Below are positions 49,781-59,643 of a stretch of DNA of 64,000 nucleotides, piece by piece. The position numbers and the translations under genes were made by a program. The notes under the pieces were generated by a model, which saw only the letters and a program-made list of their open reading frames with translations, was not told where the DNA came from and searched no databases. The stretch comes from Tianweitania populi (GTDB lineage: Bacteria; Pseudomonadota; Alphaproteobacteria; Rhizobiales; Rhizobiaceae). Within the stretch, counting starts at the first letter, position 1. Every line of letters starts with the position of its first letter. The stretch is from contig NZ_BMZQ01000001.1 in the NCBI RefSeq assembly GCF_014652875.1, forward strand, positions 186,001 to 250,000, written 5' to 3'.

Positions 49781-50373
49781 TGGCCAAGACCCTGTTGCAG
49801 ATGGCCGGCGCCGACCTGACGCCGCCGAACCTGTCAGACGCCGTGTTGATCGTGATCGACGCGCAGCGTGAATATGTCGACGGCGCGCTTGCCTTGCCAA
49901 ACGTCCAGCCGGCGCTGGCCAACATCGCCGAACTTTTGAAAGCTGCGCGGGCAGCGAATGCGCCGGTGATCCATGTTCAGCACAAGGGCAAGGCCGGCGG
50001 CGCTTTCGATCCGGGCGGCAACGGCTTTGCCATCGCGGATCAGGCCGCACCCGTGGACGGCGAGACGATCGTGGAAAAGGGCCTGCCGAACGCGTTTGCC
50101 GGCACCAACCTGAAGGACGCGCTCGACCGTCTCGGCCGAAAGAAGCTCGTTCTGGCTGGCTTCATGACGCATATGTGCGTGTCCTCGACCGCGCGCGCTG
50201 CGCTCGATCTGGGCTTCGGCACCACCGTCGTGTCCGATGCCAGCGCGACCCGCGACCTGCCGCGCCCGGATGGCACAGGCGTGGTTGCAGCTGCCGACCT
50301 GCACGAGGCCGAACTCGCCGCACTCTCCGACCGCTTCTCGATCATCTGCAAAACAGATGCGCTGGTGAAATAA
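49777..50373 (+). CDS. Isochorismatase-family cysteine hydrolase
   Basis: A 198-residue hydrolase. The catalytic triad is visible as Asp in [15 protein letters not shown], Lys in [13 protein letters not shown] and Cys in [15 protein letters not shown]. The family cleaves amides or vinyl ethers (nicotinamide, isochorismate, carbamoyl derivatives), and the substrate here is unknown. It overlaps glyQ by ATGA and glyS by one base (TAATG). The three genes form one translational unit, an unexpected but firm placement between the two synthetase subunits. Confidence 0.9.
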   Translation: MMAKTLLQMAGADLTPPNLSDAVLIVIDAQREYVDGALALPNVQPALANIAELLKAARAANAPVIHVQHKGKAGGAFDPGGNGFAIADQAAPVDGETIVEKGLPNAFAGTNLKDALDRLGRKKLVLAGFMTHMCVSSTARAALDLGFGTTVVSDASATRDLPRPDGTGVVAAADLHEAELAALSDRFSIICKTDALVK

Positions 50374-52715
50374 TGCCCGACCTGCTTCTCGAACTTCGAT
50401 CCGAGGAAATCCCAGCTCGCATGCAGCGCAAGGCTGCGGGCGACTTGAAGAAGATGATCACCGATGGTCTCGTTGAGGCCGGGCTGACCTATGAGGGCGC
50501 GCAGGAATACTGGACGCCGCGCCGGCTGACGCTCGACATTCGCGGGCTGACGGCGCGTTCCAAGGACGTGCGCGAGGAGATCAAGGGGCCGAGCACCAAG
50601 GCACCCGATGCGGCGGTACAGGGCTTTTTGCGTAAGGCGGGCCTGACCGATATTGCGCAGGCGCATACGCATTCGGACCCGAAGAAGGGTGACTTCTACG
50701 TCGCGCATCTCGTCAAGCCGGGTCGCAGCGCCGAGGAGATCATCGCCGAACTCGTGCCGGCCACGATCCGCGCTTTCCCGTGGCCGAAGTCGATGCGCTG
50801 GGGCAAGGCGTCGGCGAAGCCCGGATCCTTGCGCTGGGTTCGGCCGCTGCAATCGATCCTGTGCACCTTCGGGCCGGAAACCGGCGCCGAGCCGGTGGTG
50901 ATCGACTTCGAGGTCGACGGCATTCGTTCGGGCAACGTCACTTACGGCCATCGCTTCCATGCGCCGGATGCGATCACGGTCAAGCGCTTCGACGATTATG
51001 TCGCCAAGCTCTTTGCCGCCAAGGTCGTGCTGGATGCCGAACGCCGCAAGGAGATCATCCGCCACGACGCCAACAACCTCGCTTTCGCCAGCGGGCTGGA
51101 ATTGGTGGAAGACGATGCGTTGCTCGAGGAAATTTCCGGGCTGGTGGAATGGCCCGTCGTGCTGATGGGTGAGTTTGAAGAGGATTATCTGCAGATCCCA
51201 GGCGAGGTGATCCGCCTCACCATTCGCGCCAACCAGAAGTGCTTTGTGTGTTCTTCAACCACCCCCTTGAGGGGGGGTCGAACCGAAGGTTCGGGTGGGG
51301 GTGATGACACGCTCGGCGCTTCAGTACCCCCACCCCTTACCCTCAAGGGGGAGGGGGATCAGCGGGCACTCGCCAACCGCTTCATCCTGACCTCAAACAT
51401 CGAGGCGAGCGATGGCGGGGTGGAGATCGTGCACGGCAACGGCAAGGTCGTGCGCGCCCGCCTTTCCGATGCGCTGTATTTTTGGAACACCGACCAGGCC
51501 GATATGCCGGACCCGGAAGACCTGCGTGCGTCCGGCGACAAGTTTGGGCTCGACCTCAGCAAGCCGCTCGACCAGCGCATGGCGCGCCTCGACAAGTTGG
51601 ACGTGACCTTCCACGCCAAGCTCGGCACGCAAGGGCAACGCGTAAGCCGCATCGCGGCATTGGCGGAAGAACTGGCGCCAATCATCGGCGCCGATCCCGC
51701 GCAGGCCAAGCGCGCGGCGGTGCTCGCCAAGGCCGATCTCACCACCGAAGCGGTCGGCGAGTTTCCGGAACTGCAGGGTGTCATGGGTCGCAAATATGCG
51801 CTTCTGCAAGGCGAGCAGCCTTCCGTCGCTGCGGCCCTCGAAGAACACTACAAGCCGCAAGGTCCGTCCGATCATGTGCCGACCGATCCGGTTTCAGTGA
51901 CGGTGGCGCTTGCCGACAAGCTTGATACGCTGGTTGGCTTCTGGGCGATCGACGAGAAGCCGACGGGGAGCAAGGACCCGTATGCCCTGCGCCGCGCTGC
52001 GCTGGGCGTGATCCGGATTTTGGTGGAGAACGGGGTCGAGCTGAAGCTGCTTCCTCTTCTGGAGCAGCATGACGGTCTTGCTGGCAAGAACATCCCCACA
52101 GTGTCCGATCAGTCGAATGGCACGATCAACGCGATTGGCCGTGCCATTGCGTCCGTCTTCCACAAAGGCCTTGATGTTAATCAGAACAGTCTGGATCTCC
52201 TCTCCTTCTTCCACGATCGCCTCAAGGTCTACCTCCGTGATCGTGGCGCGCGGCATGATCTGATCGACGCCGTTCTGGCGACGGACTCGGCCAACGACGA
52301 TCTCCTCCTGATCGTCCGCCGCGTCGAAGCGCTGGGCACGTTCCTCGACACGGAAGACGGCAAGAACCTGCTGGCCGGCACCAAGCGTGCAGCGAACATT
52401 CTGGCCGCCGAAGAAAAGAAGGGCACACGAGTCGCCGCCACCGTGGATGCCGCAAAGTTCACGCTGCCGCAGGAAGAAGCGCTATTTGCCGCTGTGAACC
52501 AGGCCGAGAAGGACGCCGCGCAAGCGATTCAGGCACAAGACTTTTCCGCCGCCATGCAGGCGTTGAGCCAGCTGCGCGCGCCGGTCGACGCCTTCTTCGA
52601 CGGCGTTCTCGTTAATGATGAGGATGAAGGCGTGCGGGCCAATCGTCTCGCGCTGTTGCAGCGCATCCGCGCCGCCACCGGTCAGGTCGCGGACTTCTCG
52701 CGCATCGCGGGCTGA
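50373..52715 (+). CDS. glyS: Glycyl-tRNA synthetase beta subunit, with in-frame repeat insertion
   Basis: A 780-residue beta subunit that binds tRNA(Gly); the E. coli protein has 689 residues. The N terminus [36 protein letters not shown] and the C-terminal anticodon-binding domain are typical. Between RANQKCFV and [17 protein letters not shown], where relatives have only a short surface loop, residues 294-331 are extra. They are coded by a C- and G-rich inverted repeat at 51257-51356. The frame stays open through it. The start is the ATG at 50373 overlapping the hydrolase stop. Confidence 0.94.
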   Translation: MPDLLLELRSEEIPARMQRKAAGDLKKMITDGLVEAGLTYEGAQEYWTPRRLTLDIRGLTARSKDVREEIKGPSTKAPDAAVQGFLRKAGLTDIAQAHTHSDPKKGDFYVAHLVKPGRSAEEIIAELVPATIRAFPWPKSMRWGKASAKPGSLRWVRPLQSILCTFGPETGAEPVVIDFEVDGIRSGNVTYGHRFHAPDAITVKRFDDYVAKLFAAKVVLDAERRKEIIRHDANNLAFASGLELVEDDALLEEISGLVEWPVVLMGEFEEDYLQIPGEVIRLTIRANQKCFVCSSTTPLRGGRTEGSGGGDDTLGASVPPPLTLKGEGDQRALANRFILTSNIEASDGGVEIVHGNGKVVRARLSDALYFWNTDQADMPDPEDLRASGDKFGLDLSKPLDQRMARLDKLDVTFHAKLGTQGQRVSRIAALAEELAPIIGADPAQAKRAAVLAKADLTTEAVGEFPELQGVMGRKYALLQGEQPSVAAALEEHYKPQGPSDHVPTDPVSVTVALADKLDTLVGFWAIDEKPTGSKDPYALRRAALGVIRILVENGVELKLLPLLEQHDGLAGKNIPTVSDQSNGTINAIGRAIASVFHKGLDVNQNSLDLLSFFHDRLKVYLRDRGARHDLIDAVLATDSANDDLLLIVRRVEALGTFLDTEDGKNLLAGTKRAANILAAEEKKGTRVAATVDAAKFTLPQEEALFAAVNQAEKDAAQAIQAQDFSAAMQALSQLRAPVDAFFDGVLVNDEDEGVRANRLALLQRIRAATGQVADFSRIAG
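51257..51356 (+). repeat. Palindromic repeat inserted in frame inside glyS
   Basis: Nested arms pair across the stretch: CCCCCTTGAGGG (51262-51273) with CCCTCAAGGGGG (51340-51351), and GGGTGGGGGT (51293-51302) with ACCCCCACCC (51326-51335). A small hairpin CGAACC-GAA-GGTTCG lies on the left. Base use is unlike the surrounding gene. It adds about 34-38 codons without a stop. Confidence 0.85.
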
Positions 52716-52718
52716 TCG

Positions 52719-53669
52719 ATGTCGGACCGCGCGGCAATAGAGCGGGCCGTTGCCGAACTCGCCGCCGGCCGGCTCGTCGCGGTGCCGACGGAGACCGTCT
52801 ATGGCCTCGCTGCCGATGCCACGGATGGCGAGGCGGTGGCGGGGATCTTCGAGGCCAAAGGCCGTCCGCGATTCAACCCGCTGATCGTCCATGTCGCCGA
52901 TCGTGCAATGGCCGAACGCATCGCGCGCTTCGGCCCTCTGTCAGCCGGCCTCGCCGATTGCTTCTGGCCCGGCCCCCTGACGCTGGTTCTGCCTCTGGAA
53001 CCAGGCAGTGGCATCCATCCGCTGGTGACGGTCGGGCTCGACACGGTGGCCCTGCGTATGCCGCAGGGACTGGCGCGTGATGTGATCGCCGCACTCGGCC
53101 GCCCGATCGCTGCGCCCAGCGCCAACACGTCCGGACGCATCAGCCCGACCAGCGCGCAAGCCGTGCAGGACGATCTCGGTTCCAAGCTCGCTTACATCCT
53201 CGATGGAGGACCCACGAATGTAGGCGTGGAATCCACGATCCTGAAAGTGGAGGGCGATACAGTTCGGCTGCTGCGACCGGGCGGGTTGACGTCGGAAGAG
53301 ATCGAAGCGGCCATCGGTCGGCCGATAGTAACGGGCAGTGCTGGTCCTGCTATTGAAGCACCGGGCATGCTTGTCTCACACTATGCGCCTGACGCGTCTG
53401 TGCGTCTGAATGCGCAGCGTATCGAACCGGGCGAAGCGCTGCTGGCCTTCGGACCAAACCGGGGCATCGGGGCTGATCAGGCCGTGGCTATCCGTAACCT
53501 CTCGGAAAAAGGCGATCTGCGGGAAGCAGCCGCCAATCTTTATGCCGATCTTCAAGCGCTGGACCGCTATGGCGCGCGCATGATCGCGGTGGAGCCTATC
53601 CCGCATCATGGGCTTGGCACAGCCATCAACGACCGCCTTAGCCGCGCTGCCGCGCCTCGCGCGCAATAA
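52719..53669 (+). CDS. L-threonylcarbamoyladenylate synthase, Sua5 type
   Basis: A 316-residue enzyme of the tRNA t6A37 pathway that makes threonylcarbamoyl-AMP from threonine, bicarbonate and ATP. The YrdC domain spans about 1-200, with GRLVAVPTETVYGLAADATD, KGRPRFNPLIVHV and IAAPSANTSGRISPTSAQAV. A C-terminal Sua5 domain (about 225-316) follows a linker with GMLVSHYAPDA, so this is the long Sua5 form rather than short TsaC. It starts three bases after glyS and is probably in the same operon. Confidence 0.93.
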   Translation: MSDRAAIERAVAELAAGRLVAVPTETVYGLAADATDGEAVAGIFEAKGRPRFNPLIVHVADRAMAERIARFGPLSAGLADCFWPGPLTLVLPLEPGSGIHPLVTVGLDTVALRMPQGLARDVIAALGRPIAAPSANTSGRISPTSAQAVQDDLGSKLAYILDGGPTNVGVESTILKVEGDTVRLLRPGGLTSEEIEAAIGRPIVTGSAGPAIEAPGMLVSHYAPDASVRLNAQRIEPGEALLAFGPNRGIGADQAVAIRNLSEKGDLREAAANLYADLQALDRYGARMIAVEPIPHHGLGTAINDRLSRAAAPRAQ

Positions 53670-53909
53670 AGCTCAAACAATTTTCACACTCTGCTAAGCA
53701 TCAATGCTTCGGATACGAAGCTTGATGATTTATGTATTACGGTTGCATTCCGATAACCATCGGCAAAGCCGAAATTGCTTAACCCAACTTCTTAAGTGCG
53801 GCGGTAAGGACCGCGCTCTACCTTCCACTTCAACGAGGCCCGGAAAACCGGCCCGGAAGCTGAACCGGCCAGCCGGAAGAGGCTCTCAGGAAGAACAGGA
53901 AGGCGAGAG

Positions 53910-54476
53910 ATGATGAACACGGGATTGAAGCCGGTTTGGGCAAGCAGCAACATGCGCCTGGACCCGTTCCACCTGCCGCAGGCGGTAACTTATGCCAGCC
54001 GCGATGAGCAAGGGGATGTTCACTTCACGATCGACAAGCGCGGCGCCGTCATCCGCCGCTGGCTGGAACGCAGCGGTTTGCCCGTCACGATCGCGCTGCC
54101 GGCACCGGCTTTCCAGGGCGTCGCAGCGCGCGCGATGGAAGACGAGACCGGCCATGTGACGGTGACGCTCGAACTGCATCATGCCGACCCGCAGCTTTCC
54201 GTGCCGCTGCTCGTGGCACATGATCTCGACGACGTGGCCGCAGACTGGCGCGCCTGGGCGGAAGCCTATCGCCTGCCGATGCTGTTGGTGGAATCCGACG
54301 GCGTGGCCCGCACGCTGGAAGACTCGATCGGCGGCGTGACCAATGGCGAACCGAAGCCGCGCCGCAAGCGGGCGACCTCCGCGCCACGCCGGCCACGCTT
54401 CCTCGCCCGCCGCAAGATCGGCAATCTCGGCCTGCGTCTCGTTGTGGACGGCGAAGAGATCATCGCCCGCAACTAA
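53910..54476 (+). CDS. DUF6101-type protein of unknown function
   Basis: A 188-residue soluble protein. The start ASSNMRLDPFHLPQAVTY and the repeated strands (VHFTIDKRGAVIRR, VTVTLELHHADPQ) are followed by an acidic helix and a very basic patch, EPKPRRKRATSAPRRPRFL, before the C terminus. I recognise it as the family named DUF6101 in Hyphomicrobiales, usually next to ubiA as here. No catalytic motif is visible, and the basic patch could bind RNA, DNA or lipid head groups. GGAAGGCGAGAG precedes the ATG. About 240 bases without a gene lie upstream. Confidence 0.78.
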   Translation: MMNTGLKPVWASSNMRLDPFHLPQAVTYASRDEQGDVHFTIDKRGAVIRRWLERSGLPVTIALPAPAFQGVAARAMEDETGHVTVTLELHHADPQLSVPLLVAHDLDDVAADWRAWAEAYRLPMLLVESDGVARTLEDSIGGVTNGEPKPRRKRATSAPRRPRFLARRKIGNLGLRLVVDGEEIIARN

Positions 54477-54485
54477 CGCCCTGGT

Positions 54486-55469
54486 TCAAAGATAGATGCG
54501 CAGAGCGGCCCACGCGCCGCCCGCCATCAGCCCGATGAAAATGAGCCAGCCCACAGTGTTATTCGACCGGAAAAGCTTCAGGCACTGATCGGGATTGTCG
54601 ATATCGAGCACGCGGATCTGCCTGAACATATGGGCGGCAGCCGCAAGCAGACCGGCCATGGCGGGCAGGGGCACCTGGGCCAAGGTAAAGGCCGAAGCGA
54701 ATAGGATCAGCGCGCCGCCATAGAGATAGACAAGCGCTTCCTTGGTGCGATCGCCGAACAGCCTCGCAGTTGAGCGCACACCGACCAGCGCATCGTCTTC
54801 CTTGTCCTGATGAGCGTAAAGCGTGTCATAGCCAATCGTCCACAGGATCGCGCCGAAGTAGAGCAGCAAGGGCGCGGCATCGAGCCGGCCGAAATACGCT
54901 GCCCATCCCATCAGCGCGCCCCAGGAAAAAGCGAAGCCGAGAAAGAGCTGCGGCCAGTCGGTGATCCGCTTCATGAATGGATAGATCGCGACCGGGATCA
55001 GCGCGCAAAGACCTGTGACGATCGCGAATGTGTTGAACTGCAGCAGCACGGCCAGTCCGACCAGCGCCTGCGCAACCAAGAACGCCCAGGCCTGCTTTCG
55101 GCTGACCTGACCAGCCGGCAGCGGGCGCGAGCGGGTTCGGTCGACCTTCTCGTCGATGTCGACATCCACAATGTCATTATAGGTGCAGCCGGCACCACGC
55201 ATGGCGATTGAGCCGACCAAAAACAGGACGATGTGCCAAAGCGAGGGCAGTACGCTCAGCAGCGGATCGCCAGCCTGAGCATTGGCCGCAGCAGCCATCG
55301 CTGCCGACCACCAGCAAGGCCAAAGCAGCAACTGCCAGCCGATCGGCCGGTCCCAACGGGCCAGCTGCGCATAGGGCCACATCGCGCGCGGAAGCAGGCG
55401 ATAGGTCCAGTGCCCCGACGGCGCATCCTTGACGCGCCCGCGCACGCCCGACGATTGAATGGTTTCCAT
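54486..55469 (-). CDS. ubiA: 4-hydroxybenzoate polyprenyltransferase
   Basis: A 327-residue membrane prenyltransferase with eight to nine helices. The two Asp-rich motifs that bind magnesium and the polyprenyl diphosphate are YNDIVDVDIDEKVDRTRSRP and YDTLYAHQDKEDDALVGVRS. It joins the polyprenyl chain to 4-hydroxybenzoate, the first membrane step of ubiquinone synthesis, and uses the product of the polyprenyl diphosphate synthase encoded at 44.8 kb. It converges on the DUF6101 gene and is divergent from the toxin-antitoxin pair. Confidence 0.95.
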   Translation of the reverse strand: METIQSSGVRGRVKDAPSGHWTYRLLPRAMWPYAQLARWDRPIGWQLLLWPCWWSAAMAAAANAQAGDPLLSVLPSLWHIVLFLVGSIAMRGAGCTYNDIVDVDIDEKVDRTRSRPLPAGQVSRKQAWAFLVAQALVGLAVLLQFNTFAIVTGLCALIPVAIYPFMKRITDWPQLFLGFAFSWGALMGWAAYFGRLDAAPLLLYFGAILWTIGYDTLYAHQDKEDDALVGVRSTARLFGDRTKEALVYLYGGALILFASAFTLAQVPLPAMAGLLAAAAHMFRQIRVLDIDNPDQCLKLFRSNNTVGWLIFIGLMAGGAWAALRIYL

Positions 55470-55523
55470 AGGGATCGGGAGTGGCAGGGGCGAGGCGGGG
55501 CGTCAAGACGGTTGTTATATTGC

Positions 55524-55545
55524 ACATGTACGTGTATATGTACGT
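55524..55545. promoter_or_regulatory. Probable YefM operator
   Basis: The near-palindrome GTACGTGTATATGTAC, with ATGTAC cores at 55526 and 55538, lies 19 bases before the antitoxin ATG. E. coli YefM and YefM-YoeB repress their own promoter by binding TGTACA-centred palindromes, so this is a good candidate for the autoregulatory site. It also overlaps the AT-rich promoter (TTGTTATATTG). Confidence 0.6.
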
Positions 55546-55563
55546 TCAGCTTTGGAGGCCGAG

Positions 55564-55833
55564 ATGGGCTATGCAACCGTTAGCGACTTCCGTGCGAATG
55601 TCGCAAAATATCTGGACGAAGTTACAGCCGACCGAACTGAACTGGTGATAACGCGCCAGAACAATGAGGCGGTCGTCGTGCTGCCTCTGGCGGATTGGGA
55701 AAGCATGCAAGAAACGCTCTACCTGCTCGGCAATCCGGCCAATGCCGAACATCTTCGTCAGTCCATTGCTGAGGCGAACGCCGGTCATGTTTTTGAACAC
55801 GATCTGATCGAGCCTGAGACGAAAATGAAGTGA
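55564..55833 (+). CDS. yefM: Antitoxin of the Phd/YefM family
   Basis: An 89-residue antitoxin. The N-terminal Phd/YefM DNA-binding fold is visible as ATVSDFRANVAKYLDEVTAD, RTELVITRQNNEAVVVLP and LADWESMQETLYLL. The acidic, flexible C terminus (HVFEHDLIEPETKMK) would wrap the toxin. The start is the ATG at 55564 with GGAGG six bases upstream; the frame is open upstream but only through the operator region. It overlaps the toxin gene by four bases (GTGA). Confidence 0.94.
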   Translation: MGYATVSDFRANVAKYLDEVTADRTELVITRQNNEAVVVLPLADWESMQETLYLLGNPANAEHLRQSIAEANAGHVFEHDLIEPETKMK

Positions 55834-56099
55834 AGGTTCTTTGGACCGAACGCGGCTGGGGCGACTACCTCTTTTGGCAAGCCGACCCAAAGATGCTCGC
55901 GCGCCTCAATGAGATCATCAAGGAAATCCGTCGGCACCCTTTCGAAGGCACCGGCAAGCCAGAGCCGCTCAGACGTGAGCTTTCCGGTTGGTGGTCGAGG
56001 CGGCTTTCGCACGAACACCGCATTATCTATCGCGTGACGGGCAAAGGCCAAGATCAGATCGTTGAGATCTCCGCTTGCCGTTTCCACTACGAACGCTAG
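55830..56099 (+). CDS. yoeB: YoeB/Txe-family ribosome-dependent mRNA endonuclease toxin
   Basis: An 89-residue RelE-fold toxin. The catalytic set of YoeB is present: Glu in PLRRELSGWWSRRLS, Arg in EHRIIYRV and the C-terminal His-Tyr in ACRFHYER. YoeB cuts mRNA in the ribosomal A site when free of YefM. The start is GTG at 55830, overlapping the antitoxin stop, which would keep toxin synthesis behind antitoxin synthesis. All active-site residues look intact. Confidence 0.94.
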   Translation: MKVLWTERGWGDYLFWQADPKMLARLNEIIKEIRRHPFEGTGKPEPLRRELSGWWSRRLSHEHRIIYRVTGKGQDQIVEISACRFHYER

Positions 56100-56169
56100 C
56101 GTCAATCTTGCCTTTCCGCCCTCCCACCCTTAGGCGAGAACTCAAGACTCCTGCGGACCTTTGTTTCTC

Positions 56170-57450
56170 ATGAACGTTCTCCTGATCGGCTCCGGTGGCC
56201 GCGAACATGCGCTGGCTTGGAAGATCGCGTCGTCGCCTAAGTTGACGAAGCTGTACGCCGCGCCCGGCAATCCCGGCATTGCCGAGCATACCGAACTGGT
56301 TGAGCTTTCGGTGACGGATCATGCCGTGGTTGCTTCCTTCTGCCGCGACAAGGCCATCGAACTCGTCGTGATCGGGCCGGAAGCGCCGCTGGTGGATGGC
56401 TTGTCTGATGCGTTGCGCGAAGCCGGCATCAAGGTGTTCGGGCCAAGCAAGGCGGCAGCGCAGTTGGAGGGCTCGAAGGGGTTCACCAAGGATCTTTGCG
56501 CGCGCTTTGACATTCCGACCGCTGCTTATGGTCGCTTCGACAATGCAGCGGATGCGCGCGCTTACATCGAGAGCCAGGGCGCACCGATCGTGGTCAAGGC
56601 CGATGGTCTGGCGGCGGGCAAGGGCGTAACGGTGGCCATGACCGCGCAGGACGCGCTGGACGCGGTGGACGCCTGCTTCGACGGCAGCTTCGGCGCAGCG
56701 GGTGCAGAGCTGGTGGTCGAGGAGTTTCTGGAAGGCGAGGAAGTCAGCTTTTTCTGCTTGTGCGACGGCAGCGCTGCTCTCGCCTTTGGCGCGGCACAGG
56801 ATCACAAGCGCGTCGGCGACGGCGATACGGGACCGAACACCGGCGGGATGGGCGCCTATTCTCCGGCGCCTGCTTTCACCCATGAAGTCGAAACGGCCGT
56901 GATGCACGACATCATCGCGCCAACGCTGCTGGGGATGAGCGAGATCGGCATGCCGTTCTCGGGCGTGCTGTTTGCCGGCCTGATGCTTACGAAGGATGGT
57001 CCCAAGCTCATCGAATACAATGTTCGCTTCGGCGATCCGGAATGCCAGGTGCTGATGATGCGGCTGGATAGCGATCTTCTTGAAGTGCTTTATGCGGCGG
57101 CCGAAGGCAGATTGGCGGATCAGGCGCTGTCCTGGAGCCAGGATACGGCGCTGACGGTGGTCATGGCGGCGGAAGGCTATCCGGCCAAGCCCCGCACGGG
57201 AACCGTGATCAAGGGCGCCGACACGGCAGCCGGCGAAGGCGCGAAGGTCTTTCATGCCGGTACGGCATTGAAGGATGGCGCGCTCGTGGCCAGTGGCGGA
57301 CGTGTGCTCAACGTGACTGCCAAGGCGTCGACTGTGCGCGAAGCACAGACCATGGCTTACGAGGCAGTTGACCGCATCGACTGGCCGGAAGGTTTTTGCC
57401 GCCGCGATATTGGGTGGCGGGCGATCGAGATCGATCGCGGGTCGGTTTGA
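56170..57450 (+). CDS. purD: Phosphoribosylamine-glycine ligase (GAR synthetase)
   Basis: A 426-residue ATP-grasp enzyme for step two of purine synthesis. [19 protein letters not shown] opens the N domain, [20 protein letters not shown] binds ATP, and [20 protein letters not shown] supplies magnesium-binding residues. The C-terminal biotin-carboxylase-like domain contains [13 protein letters not shown] use the ATG at 56170; the TTG at 56161 would add only three residues. A terminator-like hairpin follows. Confidence 0.96.
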   Translation: MNVLLIGSGGREHALAWKIASSPKLTKLYAAPGNPGIAEHTELVELSVTDHAVVASFCRDKAIELVVIGPEAPLVDGLSDALREAGIKVFGPSKAAAQLEGSKGFTKDLCARFDIPTAAYGRFDNAADARAYIESQGAPIVVKADGLAAGKGVTVAMTAQDALDAVDACFDGSFGAAGAELVVEEFLEGEEVSFFCLCDGSAALAFGAAQDHKRVGDGDTGPNTGGMGAYSPAPAFTHEVETAVMHDIIAPTLLGMSEIGMPFSGVLFAGLMLTKDGPKLIEYNVRFGDPECQVLMMRLDSDLLEVLYAAAEGRLADQALSWSQDTALTVVMAAEGYPAKPRTGTVIKGADTAAGEGAKVFHAGTALKDGALVASGGRVLNVTAKASTVREAQTMAYEAVDRIDWPEGFCRRDIGWRAIEIDRGSV

Positions 57451-57854
57451 CGCGTTACAGCAGCGTTGCTATATTTCTGGAGCGGAGACTGAGCTTTCGC
57501 CCAGCCTCCTTTTCCTAGAGCATGAATTGAACCCGGATCTTCAGCTGCCAGCCGGTCCGGGTTCTTTTCATATCCAGGGTGACACTCAGTGGTAGAAACC
57601 ACATCATCGTCACCTCCAGTTTCAAGGGCAAAGCCTGTTTGCCTCAGCCGGGATGGCTCATCCTCCCGGTCGCGCCGGCTGGCTCGGCGCTGCTGCTTCT
57701 GCCCTCGAAGTCCGATCATTGAGCAGTAACATCGTGCGGCGGCTTGGCAAGCGGGTCCTTGTGACAAGCAAAGCCGTTGCGCCTTCAAATAACGGCCAAA
57801 ACGCGTTAGCACTTCGTCGGCCCGGCGCCGCTGCCGGGATTGGACGGAGGAACC
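57451..57854. other. Intergenic region between purD and the acyl-CoA dehydrogenase gene
   Basis: A 404-base gap. It contains the probable purD terminator at 57530-57567 and, near the right end, the GGAGG ribosome binding site of the next gene. I see no other feature. Short frames here lack ribosome binding sites and codon bias. Confidence 0.5.
57530..57567 (+). terminator. Probable terminator after purD
   Basis: A perfect eight-base-pair stem AACCCGGA with TCCGGGTT encloses an 18-base loop containing CAGCTG, and CTTTT follows. It lies 80 bases after the purD stop. Confidence 0.65.
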
Positions 57855-59630
57855 ATGACCTATCGCGCGCCGGTCGACGACATCGCCTTTACCCTCAAGC
57901 AGGTTGCGGGGCTTGCACCTGATCTCGAAAAGGGTCGTTATGGCGATCTTTCGGATGATCTGGTGGATGCGATCCTAAGTGAGGCCGGGCGCTTTGCGGG
58001 CGAGGAGATCGCGCCGCTGAACCTTTCCGGTGACCAGGAAGGCGCGCGCTGGAAGGATGGCACGGTGACCATGCCGGCCGGATGGGCGGACCTTTATCAT
58101 CGCTGGCGCGAAGGCGGCTGGAACGGATTGTCCGGGCCGGAAGAGTTCGGCGGGCAAGGTCTGCCGGTGATGATCAATGTTGCCGCTAACGAGATGTGGA
58201 GCGCGGCCTCCATGGCCTTCGGGCTCGGGCCACTGCTTACCATGGGCGCGGTCGAGGCGCTGGACAAGCATGGCTCGGACGCGCTGAAGGCGACCTTTCT
58301 GGAAAAGCTGGTGTCGGGCGAATGGACCGGCACGATGAACCTGACCGAACCGCAGGCGGGATCAGATCTGGCGGCGCTACGCACACGCGCCGAGCGCAAA
58401 GAAGATGGCACCTACCGCATCTTTGGCCAGAAGATCTTCATCACCTATGGCGAGCACGACATCACCGACAACATCGTGCATCTCGTTCTCGCGCGGCTGC
58501 CTGATGCGCCGGCCGGCACACGCGGCATCTCGCTGTTCGTGGTGCCGAAGTTCCTCGTGAAGGATGACGGCTCGCTTGGGACGCGCAACGATGTGTTTTG
58601 TGCCTCCATCGAGCACAAGATCGGCATCCACGGCTCGCCGACCTGCACGATGATCTTTGGCGACGGTAAGGGAGACAGCGGTGAGGCTGGCGCGATCGGC
58701 TATCTGCTTGGCGAGGAAAATCGCGGCCTCGCCTGCATGTTCACCATGATGAACAATGCGCGCCTCAATGTCGGCATCGAGGGCGTGGGCATCGCGGAAG
58801 CGGCTTATCAGAAGGCCAAAGAGTACGCGCAGGAGCGTCGGCAGGGCAAGGCTGCGGGTGGTGCCATTGAGGGAATGAGCGCGATCATCGAGCATCCCGA
58901 TATCCAGCGCAATCTCTTGACCATGAAGGCGCTGACGTCGGTCGCGCGCACGATCTGCTACGCTTGTGCCAACGCGCTCGATCGCGCGCGCTCGTCTGAC
59001 GGTGATGAAGCCAGGCACTGGCAGGAACGCGCCAATCTTTTGACGCCGGTCGCGAAGGCCTTCTCCACCGATGTCGGTGTCGAAGTGGCGTCGATCGGCG
59101 TGCAGGTGCATGGCGGCATGGGCTTCATCGAGGAGACCGGCGCGGCAATCTTCTATCGCGATGCCCGGATCGCGCCGATCTATGAAGGCACCAATGGCAT
59201 TCAGGCGATCGACCTCATGACGCGCAAGCTGCCGCAATCCGGCGGGGCTCAGGTGGCAGGCTATATCGCAGAACTGCGCGAGGATGTTGCGGCCTTGCGT
59301 GTGTCGAACTCGGCCGATCTCGGCAACGCGGCTGATCGGCTGGACAGCGCGATCAATGATCTCGATGACGCGACGAGCTGGCTTCAATCGGCGCTCGCCG
59401 AAGGCCGGATGAACGAGGCGCTGGCGGGTGCAACGCCCTACCTCCGCCTGTTTGGTCTGGCCGCCGGCGGTGCTTATCTGGCCCGTGCGGCGGTGGCGGA
59501 TACCGGTGCCGCGCGACGGGCGCTCTGCCGCTTCTTTGCAGAAAACCTTGTAGGCGAGAGTGCTGCATTAAAGGCGCGGGTGATCGAGGGTGCGGAAAGC
59601 CTTGCCGCTGCCCGTGTCGCGCTTGGCTGA
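57855..59630 (+). CDS. Acyl-CoA dehydrogenase, long form (DmdC-like)
   Basis: A 591-residue flavoprotein longer than the usual 380-400, because it has an N-terminal extension domain and a C-terminal helical domain. The core shows MNLTEPQAGSDLAALRTRAE and FIEETGAAIFYRDARIAPIY, with the catalytic base expected at Glu in YEGTNGIQAIDLM. This layout is shared with DmdC (methylthiopropionyl-CoA dehydrogenase) and other FadE-like enzymes, so the chain specificity is open. CGGAGGAA precedes the ATG at 57855. An enoyl-CoA hydratase gene follows after 13 bases and would take the next step. Confidence 0.92.
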   Translation: MTYRAPVDDIAFTLKQVAGLAPDLEKGRYGDLSDDLVDAILSEAGRFAGEEIAPLNLSGDQEGARWKDGTVTMPAGWADLYHRWREGGWNGLSGPEEFGGQGLPVMINVAANEMWSAASMAFGLGPLLTMGAVEALDKHGSDALKATFLEKLVSGEWTGTMNLTEPQAGSDLAALRTRAERKEDGTYRIFGQKIFITYGEHDITDNIVHLVLARLPDAPAGTRGISLFVVPKFLVKDDGSLGTRNDVFCASIEHKIGIHGSPTCTMIFGDGKGDSGEAGAIGYLLGEENRGLACMFTMMNNARLNVGIEGVGIAEAAYQKAKEYAQERRQGKAAGGAIEGMSAIIEHPDIQRNLLTMKALTSVARTICYACANALDRARSSDGDEARHWQERANLLTPVAKAFSTDVGVEVASIGVQVHGGMGFIEETGAAIFYRDARIAPIYEGTNGIQAIDLMTRKLPQSGGAQVAGYIAELREDVAALRVSNSADLGNAADRLDSAINDLDDATSWLQSALAEGRMNEALAGATPYLRLFGLAAGGAYLARAAVADTGAARRALCRFFAENLVGESAALKARVIEGAESLAAARVALG

Positions 59631-59643
59631 AGAGGGACTCACG

